From assembly GCF_036195045.1 (NCBI RefSeq), contig NZ_CP108100.1:5890001-5954000 (forward strand): a DNA stretch of 64,000 bases, written 5' to 3'. This document shows, one piece after another, positions 43,142 through 54,668 of the stretch (its first letter is position 1; the number at the start of each line of letters is the position of its first letter). The DNA comes from Streptomyces sp. NBC_00236 (GTDB lineage Bacteria > Actinomycetota > Actinomycetes > Streptomycetales > Streptomycetaceae). The translations under genes and the position numbers were made by a program. Below the pieces are notes generated by a model. That model was not told the origin of the DNA and did not search any database. It worked only from the letters and a program-made list of their open reading frames with translations.

Positions 43142-45006
43142 GCCCGGTGCAGACCGGCGAACCGGCCGGTGCCGCCGATCAGTTCGGCCGGGGCGCCGTC
43201 CTCCACGATGCGGCCGTGCTCCATCACCAGGACCCGGTCCGCGATCTCCACGGTCGAGAGCCGGTGGGCGATGACCACCGCGGTGCGGCCGTGCAGCACG
43301 GTGTCCATCGCCCGCTGCACCGCCCGCTCACCCGGGATGTCCAGGGAACTCGTCGCCTCGTCGAGGATCAGGACCGCCGGATTGGCGAGCAGGGCGCGGG
43401 CGAAGGCGACCAACTGGCGCTGACCTGCCGAGATCCGGCCGCCCCGCTTGCGTACGTCCGTGTCGTACCCGTCGGGCAGACCGGCGATGAAGTCATGGGC
43501 GCCGATCGCCTTGGCGGCCTGCTCGATCTCCGCACGGGTCGCGTCCGGGCTGCCGATCGCGATGTTCTCGGCGACCGTGCCGGAGAACAGGAAGGCCTCC
43601 TGGGTCACCATGACCACCCCGCGCCGCAGCTCGGGGGTGGCGAGGTCCCGCAGATCGGTACCGTCCAGCAGGACCCGTCCCTCGGTCGGGTCGTAGAAGC
43701 GGGCCAGCAGCTTGGCCAGCGTCGACTTGCCCGCGCCCGTCGAGCCGACCACGGCGACCGTCTGGCCCGCCGGAACGGTCAGATCGAAGCGCGGCAGCAC
43801 CTCACCACCCGTGCGGTAGGCGAACCGCACCCCGTCGAAGACCACCTCGCGGCCCGGGTGTTCGTCCACCGAAGCCGGCAGCTCCCGAGGCTCCAGGGCC
43901 TCGGGGACGGTGGGCGTCTGGGCCAGCAGCCCCGCGATCTTCTCCAGCGAAGCCGCCGCCGACTGGTAGGAGTTGAGGAACATGCTGAGCCGGTCGATCG
44001 GGTCGTAGAGCCGTCGCAGATACAGGACCATGGCGGCCAGCACGCCGAGGGCGAGGCTTCCGGAGGCCACGCGATAGGCACCCCACAGTACGATTCCGGC
44101 CACAGCGGTGTTGGCCACCAGCCGGGAGCCGACGACATAGCGCGCGTTCTCCAGCATCGCGTCGCCGTTCGTGCGCCGGTGTTCGTGGTTCAGCCTCCGG
44201 AAGACCTCGTCGTTCACGGGCTCGCGGCGGAACGCCTGGACGGGCCGGATCCCGTTCATCGTCTCCGCGAACTTCACGATCACCGCCGCGATCGCCGTCG
44301 ACCGCGCCGCGAAGATCACCGCGGCCCGGCGCTGATAGAGCCGCACCAGCAGATACAGCGGCACGAAGGACAGCACGGCGACGGCGCCCGTGCCGAAGTC
44401 GAGCCAGAGCAGCATGAGGGAGATGGAGACGAAGGAGAGGATGACACCGATCAGTTCCTGGAGACCCTCGCTGAGCAGCTCCCGCAACGACTCCACATCG
44501 GTGGTGGAACGGGAGATCAGCCGCCCCGAGGTGTACCGCTCGTGGAAGTCCACGCTCAGCGCCTGCGCATGGCGGAAGATCCGGCCCCGCAGATCGAGCA
44601 GCACGTCCTGGTTGACCCGGGCGGAGGCCTTGATGAAGGCGTACTGCATCGCGCCCGCACCGGCCGAGCAGAGCGCGTAGCCGAGGGCCACCGCGATCAG
44701 CGGCCCGTAGTCCTCGTCCCGGAACGCGGGCACCCCGCTGTCGATGGCGTACGCCACCAGCAACGGCCCCGCCTGCACTGCGGCCTGCTGGATGAGCAGG
44801 AACAGCGCGGCGACCACGACCCGGCCCCGCAGCGGCCGCAGCAGCGACACGAGCAGTGCGCGGGTGGCGCCGCGCGGGGTGGGCAGGTCGTCGCGGTCGA
44901 AGGGGTCCCCGGCGCGTTCGGCGGGTGCGACGGCCACGGATTCCGGGGCCCCGCTCTCCTCGCCGTCGCCCGGCTCCGTGGGACGTCCGGTCGTGGTGCT
45001 CGTCAT
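43120..45006 (-). CDS. ABC exporter half-transporter, catalytic-Glu subunit
   Basis: Encodes 628 residues. Six membrane segments (about 60-345) precede the ATPase domain. Walker A is GSTGAGKST, Q-loop VTQEAF, Walker B VLILDEATSSLD with the catalytic Glu, H-loop IAHR. The signature is ISAGQRQ, not the usual LSGGQ. The start overlaps the stop of the partner gene by 4 nt, so the two form a heterodimer of the BmrCD/TM287-288 kind that exports drugs, lipids or peptides. Substrate unknown. Its 3' end is triplicated downstream. Confidence 0.93.
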   Translation of the reverse strand: MTSTTTGRPTEPGDGEESGAPESVAVAPAERAGDPFDRDDLPTPRGATRALLVSLLRPLRGRVVVAALFLLIQQAAVQAGPLLVAYAIDSGVPAFRDEDYGPLIAVALGYALCSAGAGAMQYAFIKASARVNQDVLLDLRGRIFRHAQALSVDFHERYTSGRLISRSTTDVESLRELLSEGLQELIGVILSFVSISLMLLWLDFGTGAVAVLSFVPLYLLVRLYQRRAAVIFAARSTAIAAVIVKFAETMNGIRPVQAFRREPVNDEVFRRLNHEHRRTNGDAMLENARYVVGSRLVANTAVAGIVLWGAYRVASGSLALGVLAAMVLYLRRLYDPIDRLSMFLNSYQSAAASLEKIAGLLAQTPTVPEALEPRELPASVDEHPGREVVFDGVRFAYRTGGEVLPRFDLTVPAGQTVAVVGSTGAGKSTLAKLLARFYDPTEGRVLLDGTDLRDLATPELRRGVVMVTQEAFLFSGTVAENIAIGSPDATRAEIEQAAKAIGAHDFIAGLPDGYDTDVRKRGGRISAGQRQLVAFARALLANPAVLILDEATSSLDIPGERAVQRAMDTVLHGRTAVVIAHRLSTVEIADRVLVMEHGRIVEDGAPAELIGGTGRFAGLHRAWRESLA

Positions 45007-46874
45007 TGCGTGCTGCTCTTCTCGGCAGGGGCGTGGGTGCCCGGAAGGTCATCGGCCATCGGTCCCGAAGGGGACACGGCAGCGGGTTCCCCGCCGCCCG
45101 TGACGCCCGCGCCGGACATCAGCCAGGCGTACTCGGCGTTGCTGCGCAGCAGTTCCTGATGGGTGCCGACCGCGCTGATCCGGCCCTCCGTCAGGAGCGC
45201 CACCCGGTCGGCGAGCATCACGGTGGACGGCCGGTGCGCGACCACGATCGCCGTGGTCTCCTCCAGCACGCGCCGCAGCGCCGCCTCGACCAGCGTCTCC
45301 GTGTGCACGTCCAGCGCGGAGAGCGGATCGTCCAGCACCAGGAACCGCGGCCGGCCGACGACGGCCCTCGCCAGCGCGAGACGCTGGCGCTGGCCGCCCG
45401 AGAGGCTGAGGCCCTGCTCGCCGACCTGCGTGTCGATGCCGTGCGGCAGATCGTGGACGAAGTCGGCCTGCGCGACCGACAGGGCCCGCCGCAACTCCTC
45501 CTCGCCCCCGCCGACGGCGCCCATCAGCACGTTCTCCCCGACGCTCGCGGAGAAGAGCGTCGGCTCCTCGAACGCCACCGACACCAGCTCGCGCAGCCGC
45601 TCACGCGGCATGGCGGTGATGTCCTCGCCGTCCAGCGTGATCCGCCCCGACGTGGCGTCGTGCAGCCGGGGAACGAGCGCGGTGAGCGTGGTCTTGCCGG
45701 ATCCGGTGGCCCCGACCAGGGCCATCGTCTCGCCCGGCCGGATCCGCAGATCGATCCGCTTCAGGACGGGGGCGGAATCCTCCTCCGCGTCCGGGTAGCG
45801 GAACCCGACCCCCTCGAAGACCATGCCGCCGGCCTCGGGGCGGTCATCGCGAGCAGCGTTCCCGGACACCGAGGTGTCCTCCTCTTCGGCCACGTCCATG
45901 ACCTCGAAGAACCGCTCCGTGGCCGTCGCCGACTCCTGGCTCATCGCGAGCAGGAAGCCGATCGACTCCACCGGCCACCGCAGCGCCAGCGCCGTGGAGA
46001 GGAAGGCGACCAGGGTGCCCGCCGACAGGCCCCCGTCCGCGACCTGGATCGTGCCGAGCACCAGCGCGGCCCCGATCGCGAGTTCGGGGATCGTCGTGAT
46101 GAGCGCCCAGATACCCGCGAGCAGCCGCGCCTTGCCGAGTTCCGTGGTGCGCAGCCGCTGGGAGAGCGCCCGGAAGGCGAGCGCCTGGCTTCGGTGCCGC
46201 CCGAAGCCCTTGATGATGCGGATGCCGAGCACGCTCTCCTCGACCACGGTGGTCAGATCGCCCACCTGGTCCTGGGCCCTGCGCGCCACCACCGAGTACG
46301 TGGTCTCGAAGACGGAGCAGATGATCACCAGCGGCACGACCGGGGCGAGCAGCACCAGTCCGAGCGTCCACTCCTGGAACAGCAGGATCACGAAACCGAT
46401 CAGGATCGTGGTGGTGTTGACCAGCAGAAAGGTCAGCGGAAAGACCAGGAACATCCGCAGCAGCATCAGGTCCGTGGTGCCGCGTGACAGCAGCTGACCC
46501 GAGGACCACCGGTCGTGGAACGCCACCGGCAGCCGCTGCAGATGCCGGTAGAGGTCGGCCCGCATCGACGCCTCGACACCGGCCAGCGGACGCGCCACCA
46601 TCCACCGCCGTACCCCGAACAGGACCGCCTCGGTGATCCCCAGCACCAGCAGGAACAGCGCACCGAGCCAGACACCGCCCGGGTCCCGGTCGGCGACCGG
46701 GCCGTCGACGATCCACTTCAGTACGAGCGGGATCACCAGGCCGAGACACGAGGCGACGATCGCGATCAGGGCGGCACCGAACAGACGGGTCCGTACCGGC
46801 TTCACGTACGGCCACAGCCGCAGCAGGGACTGCGCGGCGGACCGGTCCTTGGGCTCTGCATGTTCTTTGGGCAT
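45003..46874 (-). CDS. ABC exporter half-transporter, degenerate-site subunit
   Basis: Encodes 623 residues from ATG 46874. Six membrane segments (about 30-300) and an ATPase domain with Walker A GATGSGKTT, canonical signature LSGGQRQR and H-loop VAHR. Walker B is FLVLDDPLSALD, with Asp instead of the catalytic Glu, and the Q-loop reads AFEEPTLF, Glu instead of Gln. With the partner's altered signature this gives one degenerate and one active ATP site, as in known heterodimeric exporters. First gene of the pair; overlaps its partner by 4 nt. Confidence 0.93.
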   Translation of the reverse strand: MPKEHAEPKDRSAAQSLLRLWPYVKPVRTRLFGAALIAIVASCLGLVIPLVLKWIVDGPVADRDPGGVWLGALFLLVLGITEAVLFGVRRWMVARPLAGVEASMRADLYRHLQRLPVAFHDRWSSGQLLSRGTTDLMLLRMFLVFPLTFLLVNTTTILIGFVILLFQEWTLGLVLLAPVVPLVIICSVFETTYSVVARRAQDQVGDLTTVVEESVLGIRIIKGFGRHRSQALAFRALSQRLRTTELGKARLLAGIWALITTIPELAIGAALVLGTIQVADGGLSAGTLVAFLSTALALRWPVESIGFLLAMSQESATATERFFEVMDVAEEEDTSVSGNAARDDRPEAGGMVFEGVGFRYPDAEEDSAPVLKRIDLRIRPGETMALVGATGSGKTTLTALVPRLHDATSGRITLDGEDITAMPRERLRELVSVAFEEPTLFSASVGENVLMGAVGGGEEELRRALSVAQADFVHDLPHGIDTQVGEQGLSLSGGQRQRLALARAVVGRPRFLVLDDPLSALDVHTETLVEAALRRVLEETTAIVVAHRPSTVMLADRVALLTEGRISAVGTHQELLRSNAEYAWLMSGAGVTGGGEPAAVSPSGPMADDLPGTHAPAEKSSTQ

Positions 46875-47044
46875 CAGGGGCGAGCCTACGTTTCACCACT
46901 GACGTCGCTCATGTGGTTTTCCTTGCTCGGCCGAGGTTCGACGGACCATGACGGAGGAGGGTCGTAGCGCGGCATCAGCCGATCGGCGGATGCCGTTTCG
47001 AGCGCGATGGCGGATGCCGCCGATGACCCGCGCCCGCGAAGCTC

Positions 47045-47989
47045 ATGGGCATGGCAATCATCGAAGTGAACGGGGTGCGCAAGACCTACGCCGGCCGCCC
47101 CGTGGTCGACGGAGTGAGCTTCTCCGTGGACGAGGGGGAGATCTTCGGGATCCTCGGCCCCAACGGCGCGGGCAAGACCACCACCGTCGAATGCGTCGAG
47201 GGGCTACGGGTTCCCGACGCCGGTACGGTCCGGGTCGCCGGTCTCGACCCCGTCGCCGACCACGACGCCGTGACCCTCCTGCTGGGCGCGCAGCTCCAGG
47301 AGAGCGAACTCCAGCCGAAGATCACGGTGGGCGAGGCGCTGGAGCTGTACAGCGCGTTCTACCCGCACCCCGCCGACTGGCGCCCGCTCGCCGAACGGCT
47401 CGGGCTGCACACCACGCTCACCACCCGGTTCGGCAAGCTCTCCGGCGGGCAGAAACAGCGCCTGTCCATCGCACTGGCACTCGTCGGCAACCCCCGGGTG
47501 GTGGTCCTCGACGAGCTGACCACCGGACTGGACCCGCGTGCACGGCGTGACACCTGGCAGCTGATCGAAGAGGTACGGGACAGCGGGGTCACGGTGGTGC
47601 TGGTCACCCACTTCATGGAGGAGGCCCAGCGCCTCTGCGACCGCATCGCCGTGATCGACCGGGGCAGGCTCGCCGCCCTCGACACCCCGTCCGGACTGAT
47701 CTCCAGGGCCGGCAGCTCCACCGCCATCTCCTTCACGCCCTCCGAGCCGCTCCCCGACGCCGAACTGTCCGGACTGCCCGGTGCGACCTCGTACGAGAAC
47801 AGGAACGGACGGATCTCCCTCAACGGCACCGACGAGACCGTCAACGCCGTCATCTCGCTGCTGGCCCGGCTCCGGATCACCGCGCACCGCCTCCGGGTCG
47901 CCGAAGCCACGCTCGACGACGCGTTCCTCGACCTGACCGAGCACCCGAGCCCCGCGGACGAGCGCGGACTGACAGAACAGGCAGCCTGA
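47045..47989 (+). CDS. ABC transporter ATP-binding protein (drug-export DrrA-type)
   Basis: Encodes 314 residues (ATG 47045; ATG 47051 equally possible; no clear ribosome site). Walker A GPNGAGKTTT, signature KLSGGQKQR, Walker B VVVLDELTTGLDP, and H-loop THFMEEA. The C-terminal 85 residues are the DUF4162-like extension seen in DrrA-type exporters. The stop is followed after 1 bp by the permease gene. A two-component system follows, a common Streptomyces layout in which the sensor detects the drug or envelope stress and induces the pump. Confidence 0.93.
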   Translation: MGMAIIEVNGVRKTYAGRPVVDGVSFSVDEGEIFGILGPNGAGKTTTVECVEGLRVPDAGTVRVAGLDPVADHDAVTLLLGAQLQESELQPKITVGEALELYSAFYPHPADWRPLAERLGLHTTLTTRFGKLSGGQKQRLSIALALVGNPRVVVLDELTTGLDPRARRDTWQLIEEVRDSGVTVVLVTHFMEEAQRLCDRIAVIDRGRLAALDTPSGLISRAGSSTAISFTPSEPLPDAELSGLPGATSYENRNGRISLNGTDETVNAVISLLARLRITAHRLRVAEATLDDAFLDLTEHPSPADERGLTEQAA

Positions 47990-47990
47990 G

Positions 47991-48773
47991 ATGGCCACGG
48001 CGAACACCGTCCCCGCGCCCCGCACCGCCCCCTCGCGCGCCTCGCTCGCGGTCCTGAGGTCCGAGGCCCGGCTCTTCCTCCGCGAACCGGGAAGTCTGTT
48101 CTGGATCCTCGCCTTCCCGGCCGTACTCCTGACGATCCTCGGTCTGATCCCGTCCTTCCGGGAGCACGACGACGCGCTCGGCGGGCGCCGCGTCATCGAC
48201 CTGTACGTCCCCGTGGCCGTACTGCTCGCCATGATCATGGCCGGTCTGCAGGCGATGCCGCCCGTGCTCACCGGCTACCGCGAACGCGGGATCCTGCGGC
48301 GCATGTCCACCACCCCCGTGCGGCCCTCCGCGGTGCTCGGCGCGCAGATCGTCCTGCACGGCGCCGCCGCGCTCGGCTCCACCCTGCTCGTGACGGCAGT
48401 CGGCCGGATCGCCTTCGGAGTTCGGCTGCCCGGACAGCCGTTCGGCTATCTGCTCGGGCTGTTGATGGCCGTCGCCTGCGTGCTGGCGCTGGGCGCGCTG
48501 GTCTGCGCCGTCTCGCGCACCACCAAGATGGCGGCCGCCGTCGGCTCGGTCGTCTTCTTCGTGATGATGTTCACCGCAGGTGTCTGGGTGCCGGTGCAGT
48601 CCATGCCCGGCACGCTCCGCCGGATCGTCGAGGCCACCCCGTTCGGCGCGGCGTCCCAGGTGCTGGACCGCGCGGCCGCCGGTGCCTGGCCGAGCTGGGT
48701 GTTCCTGGGGGTGCTGGCGCTGTGGACCGTCCTGGCAGCGGCGGCCGCGATCCGTACGTTCCGATGGGAGTAG
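47991..48773 (+). CDS. ABC-2 type permease
   Basis: Encodes 260 residues with six predicted membrane segments (about 38-58, 70-92, 118-140, 150-175, 182-204, 232-252). The amphipathic lead ASLAVLRSEARLFLREP and the loop RERGILRRMSTTPVRP are typical of drug-export ABC-2 permeases. Directly follows the ATPase gene and precedes the sensor kinase by 23 bp, so all four genes are probably one operon. Confidence 0.92.
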   Translation: MATANTVPAPRTAPSRASLAVLRSEARLFLREPGSLFWILAFPAVLLTILGLIPSFREHDDALGGRRVIDLYVPVAVLLAMIMAGLQAMPPVLTGYRERGILRRMSTTPVRPSAVLGAQIVLHGAAALGSTLLVTAVGRIAFGVRLPGQPFGYLLGLLMAVACVLALGALVCAVSRTTKMAAAVGSVVFFVMMFTAGVWVPVQSMPGTLRRIVEATPFGAASQVLDRAAAGAWPSWVFLGVLALWTVLAAAAAIRTFRWE

Positions 48774-48796
48774 CCGGCGCAGGGCAGACTTCACCC

Positions 48797-50113
48797 ATGA
48801 ATCCGAGGCAGGCCACGGCCGAACAGTGGTGGGAGCGGTTCTTCCGGCAGGGACCGTACGCGCTGCTCGCTCTGGCCACCGTGGTCTCGGCCGTCACCAG
48901 CGGGCTCCTCATGTCCCGCACGGACGTGTACGCCGCCGCGCTGCTGCTCCCGGCCGCGCTCGCCCTGCAGTTCCTGTGGAGCCGGGGCCCGGCCGAGCAG
49001 GGATCACGCGCGGCCCGGGCCTACTTCGTCGTCCGCACCCTGCTGGCCCTCGGGCTGACCTGGTGCAACCCGTTCTTCTCGATCTACGCCGTGCTCGGCT
49101 ACTTCGACGCCGGCCGGCTGCTGCCGCCACGGGGCATGCGGGCCGGGCTGCTGGCCATCGCCGTCATCATGGCGGGGTCGCAGTCCGGCAGCGGGCTGCC
49201 GCCCGTCACCCTCATGAACTGGGTCGTCTTCGCCATCGTGCTGGCCGTGCACGTGAGCCTCACCATGGTCTTCGCCCAGATCGGCAACCGGGAGGCCGAG
49301 CAGGCGCGTACCCGGACCGACACCATCACCGCCCTGGAGTCGGCCAACGCCCGGCTCGAACAGGCCCTGGCGGAGAACGCCGGGCTGCACGCCCAACTCC
49401 TCGTCCAGGCGCGTGAGGCAGGGGTGGCCGACGAGCGGAGCCGGCTGGCCGCCGAGATCCACGACACCATCGCCCAAGGACTCACCGGCATCATCGCCCA
49501 GCTCCAGGCCGTGACCTCCACGGCCGGGACCGACCCCGCGCTCGCCGGTGAGCACCTCGCCCGGGCCGCCGCACTGGCCCGGCACAGCCTCGGCGAGGCG
49601 CGCCGCTCCGTGCACAACCTCCTCCCGTCCGCGCTGGAGCACGACGACCTGCCCGGCGCCCTGAAGAAGACCGTGACCACCTGGTCGGAACGGACCGGGG
49701 TCCGGGCCGAGTTCACCGTCACCGGCACCGCCGAGCCGCTGCACGACGAGGTGGGCGCCACCCTGCTGCGCATCGCGGAGGAGGCCCTGGCCAACGCGGC
49801 CCGGCACGCCGGGGCGTCCCGGGCCGGCGTCACCCTGTCCTACATGGGCGACGAGATATCGCTGGACGTGCGGGACGACGGCCGCGGCTTCGACCCGGCC
49901 GCGCTGCCGCCGTACCGGGGCGCCGGCGGATTCGGGCTGGGCGGCATGCGGGCGCGCGCCGAACGCATCGCGGGCACGGTCGAGGTGGAGACCGGCCCCG
50001 GCCTCGGCACCGCGGTCTGTGCCCGGGTCCCCATGGTCCGTCAGTCCCAGGATCCATCGGCACAGTACGGTGGGCCCCCATGGACCGGGAACCCGCACGC
50101 GTCATCACGTTGA
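48797..50113 (+). CDS. NarL-type sensor histidine kinase
   Basis: Encodes 438 residues from ATG 48797. About five to six membrane segments (18-175) with almost no external loop suggest sensing within the membrane. The HisKA_3 box reads RLAAEIHDTIAQGLTGII; the ATPase domain has EEALANAARHA, DDGRGFDP and GGFGLGGMRAR. The last 30 residues are a Pro/Ser tail encoded where the next gene already begins. It partners the overlapping response regulator and probably controls the adjacent ABC exporter. Confidence 0.93.
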   Translation: MNPRQATAEQWWERFFRQGPYALLALATVVSAVTSGLLMSRTDVYAAALLLPAALALQFLWSRGPAEQGSRAARAYFVVRTLLALGLTWCNPFFSIYAVLGYFDAGRLLPPRGMRAGLLAIAVIMAGSQSGSGLPPVTLMNWVVFAIVLAVHVSLTMVFAQIGNREAEQARTRTDTITALESANARLEQALAENAGLHAQLLVQAREAGVADERSRLAAEIHDTIAQGLTGIIAQLQAVTSTAGTDPALAGEHLARAAALARHSLGEARRSVHNLLPSALEHDDLPGALKKTVTTWSERTGVRAEFTVTGTAEPLHDEVGATLLRIAEEALANAARHAGASRAGVTLSYMGDEISLDVRDDGRGFDPAALPPYRGAGGFGLGGMRARAERIAGTVEVETGPGLGTAVCARVPMVRQSQDPSAQYGGPPWTGNPHASSR

Positions 50114-50730
50114 TCGTCGTCGACGACCACCCCGTCGTACGGGACGGACTGCGCGGCATGTTCGCGTCGGCGGCGGAGTTCCGGGTGCTGGGCGAGGCGG
50201 CCGACGGTGTCGAGGGCGTCGACATGGCCGTCCGGCTCGACCCCGACGTCGTGCTCATGGACCTGCGGATGCCGGGCGGCGGCGGAGTCGCGGCGATCAC
50301 CGAACTGACCCGGCGCGGCGCCCGTTCCAAGGTCCTGGTCCTCACCACGTACGACACCGACTCCGACACCCTGCCCGCGATCGAGGCGGGCGCCACCGGC
50401 TATCTGCTCAAGGACGCGCCCCGCGACGAGCTCTTCACCGCCGTCCGCGCCGCCGCCGACGGCCGCACCGTCCTCTCGCCCGCCGTCGCCTCCCGGCTGA
50501 TCTCACGGGTGCGCACCCCGGCCGCGCCCGGCCACGAGGCGCTGTCCGCGCGCGAGCGCGAGGTGATCGGACTCGTCGCCAGGGGGACGTCCAACCGCGA
50601 GATCGCCGCCGAACTGTTCATCAGCGAGGCGACCGTGAAGACCCATCTCACCCATGTCTTCGCCAAACTGGGTGCCAAGGACCGGGCGGCCGCGGTCGCG
50701 GTGGCCTACGAACGCGGCATCCTCGGCTGA
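50080..50730 (+). CDS. NarL/FixJ-type response regulator
   Basis: Encodes 216 residues. ATG 50080 lies inside the kinase gene (34-nt overlap). The receiver has VVDDHP and phospho-acceptor Asp61 in VLMDLRMPG, Thr in VLTTYD and Lys in YLLKDAP. The C-terminal LuxR helix-turn-helix reads LSAREREVIGLVARGTSNREI with TVKTHLTHVFAKLGA. It ends 12 bp before the end of glgX, with no visible terminator between the convergent genes. Confidence 0.94.
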   Translation: MDREPARVITLIVVDDHPVVRDGLRGMFASAAEFRVLGEAADGVEGVDMAVRLDPDVVLMDLRMPGGGGVAAITELTRRGARSKVLVLTTYDTDSDTLPAIEAGATGYLLKDAPRDELFTAVRAAADGRTVLSPAVASRLISRVRTPAAPGHEALSAREREVIGLVARGTSNREIAAELFISEATVKTHLTHVFAKLGAKDRAAAVAVAYERGILG

Positions 50731-50742
50731 AGAGGCCTTCCC

Positions 50743-53010
<2,268 letters not shown>

Positions 53011-53145
53011 CTGCTCGCCTCCCGCGGCTCATGGGACCGGCACCGGAAACGGGGGTGTGCGGCGTCCCGGCCGCGGCTCCCCGAGTGTGGTCGTCCCCTC
53101 TGTTCTGCCCACGAGGGGGCCCGCACTCACGTTTCCCCCGGGCCG

Positions 53146-53175
53146 CCCCCGTCGTTGGGGGGACGTGAATCACGT
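53146..53175 (+). promoter_or_regulatory. Hairpins over the ribosome site and start codon of the first L,D-transpeptidase gene
   Basis: CCCCC (53146-53150) can pair with the G run 53157-53162 that serves as the ribosome site (loop GTCGTT), and ACGTG-AAT-CACGT (53163-53175) is a palindrome that contains the GTG start. Folding either would hide the start, so translation may be controlled. Confidence 0.45.
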
Positions 53176-54397
53176 AGCGAAGAAGGCAGGGGCGAGCCCG
53201 GCGACCGTGAAGGCCCGGTCGGGACTGCTCGCCGTACTGGTCGTACTGGCTGTCCTGACGGGCTGCTCGGGTACGGATTCGATCATCGGCGGGAAGTCCC
53301 GCTCGCCGCAGGAAGCCATCCGGATCACCCCGCAGGACGGGGCCGAGGACGTCGCACCCGACACCCGGGTCGAGGTGAAGGTGCCCGACGGGCGGCTGGA
53401 GAGCGTCGAGGTGACCCGGATCGAGGACGCGCAGCAGCAGGAGGTGCGGGGCCTGATCGCCGAGGACGGGCTCTCCTGGTCCCCGCAGGGCGTCTCCGCC
53501 CGGCTCGGGCTCGCCGCCAAGTACAGCGTCGACGTGGTGGCCGTGGACGGTGCGGGGCACCGCGCGGCCCGCCACACCACGTTCACCACACAGGTCCCCG
53601 AGCACCGCTTCATCGGGTACTTCAAACCGGAGAACCGGTCGACGGTCGGCACCGGCATGATCGTCTCCTTCGCGTTCAACCGTCCCGTCACCCGTCGCGC
53701 GGCCGTGCAGCGGGCCATCCGGGTGACGGCCGATCCGGCGGTCGAGATCGCGGGGCACTGGTTCGGCGACAAGCGTCTGGACTTCCGCCCGGCCGACTAC
53801 TGGCAGCCGGGCACCGAGGTCACCGTCGAGGTGGGGCTGCGCGATGTGGAGGGGGCGCCGGGGGTGTACGGCAGCCAGCGCAAGACGGTCCGGTTCACCA
53901 TCGGCCGGGAGCAGGTGTCCCGGGTGGACTCGGCCGCGCACACGATGGAGGTGCGCCGGGACGGGCAGCTCGTCTCCACCGTCCCGATCACCGCGGGCTC
54001 CCCGACGACGACCACGTACAACGGGAAGATGGTGGTCAGCGAGATGCACGAGGTGACGCGGATGGACGGGCGGACCGTCGGCTTCGGCGGCGAGTACGAC
54101 ATCAAGGACGTCCCGCACGCCATCCGGCTCACCGAGTCCGGCACCTTCCTGCACGGCAACTACTGGTCCGACGACGACATCTTCGGCTCGACGAACGTCA
54201 GCCACGGCTGCATCGGGCTGCGTGACGTGCAGGGCGGCAGCGGCTCCACCCCGGCCGGCTGGTTCTTCGACCGGACGCTGATCGGGGACGTCGTCGAGGT
54301 CGTCAACTCCAAGGACAAGAAGGTCGCTCCGGACAACGGTCTGGGCGGCTGGAACATGGACTGGAAGCGGTGGAAGGCGGGTTCCGCACTCCGCTGA
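53165..54397 (+). CDS. L,D-transpeptidase lipoprotein (YkuD domain), copy 1
   Basis: Encodes 410 residues from GTG 53165. It makes 3-3 cross-links in peptidoglycan or attaches proteins to it, outside the membrane. A lipobox AVLTGC (Cys about 34) sets it as a lipoprotein. Two Ig-like domains (about 50-145 and 150-245) precede the YkuD domain (about 250-380) with the active site SGTFLHGNYW and STNVSHGCIGLRD (catalytic Cys). The C-terminal motif GGWNMDWKRW is shared with its neighbour at 54669; the two are tandem paralogs. The frame runs open far upstream but that part has no signal peptide. Confidence 0.94.
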   Translation: MNHVAKKAGASPATVKARSGLLAVLVVLAVLTGCSGTDSIIGGKSRSPQEAIRITPQDGAEDVAPDTRVEVKVPDGRLESVEVTRIEDAQQQEVRGLIAEDGLSWSPQGVSARLGLAAKYSVDVVAVDGAGHRAARHTTFTTQVPEHRFIGYFKPENRSTVGTGMIVSFAFNRPVTRRAAVQRAIRVTADPAVEIAGHWFGDKRLDFRPADYWQPGTEVTVEVGLRDVEGAPGVYGSQRKTVRFTIGREQVSRVDSAAHTMEVRRDGQLVSTVPITAGSPTTTTYNGKMVVSEMHEVTRMDGRTVGFGGEYDIKDVPHAIRLTESGTFLHGNYWSDDDIFGSTNVSHGCIGLRDVQGGSGSTPAGWFFDRTLIGDVVEVVNSKDKKVAPDNGLGGWNMDWKRWKAGSALR

Positions 54398-54429
54398 CAC
54401 CCGGGGGTACCCCTTCCGGTCCCTCACCG

Positions 54430-54456
54430 ACGGCGCGGCCGCTACGGCCGCGCCGT
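54430..54456 (+). terminator. Terminator between the two L,D-transpeptidase genes
   Basis: A perfect 12-bp stem ACGGCGCGGCCG (54430-54441) with 54445-54456, loop CTA. The remaining gap to 54668 has no gene and should hold the promoter of the second copy. Confidence 0.75.
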
Positions 54457-54668
54457 CCGGCGTGCCGGCCCCTCGGCGGCGGTACCACGCCCGACCAGGC
54501 GAAGTCCCGGGACGAGTTGGGACTGAACGGTGACATTCCGGAGGAGATCTGCCCGCAGTCGGTGTGATTATCTTTCGCTGAGCGCGCATGTGCAGCGTGC
54601 GGGGGTGGGAGCCTGCGGGCTCCCTGGGGCCTTGGCGGGACCAGGCCGTGTGAGGGGAGACGACCACA

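Noticed and set aside
53040..53164. ydaO-type (c-di-AMP) riboswitch before the cell-wall genes
   Set aside because: The leader is only about 125 bp and lacks the conserved motifs; only small local hairpins are visible.
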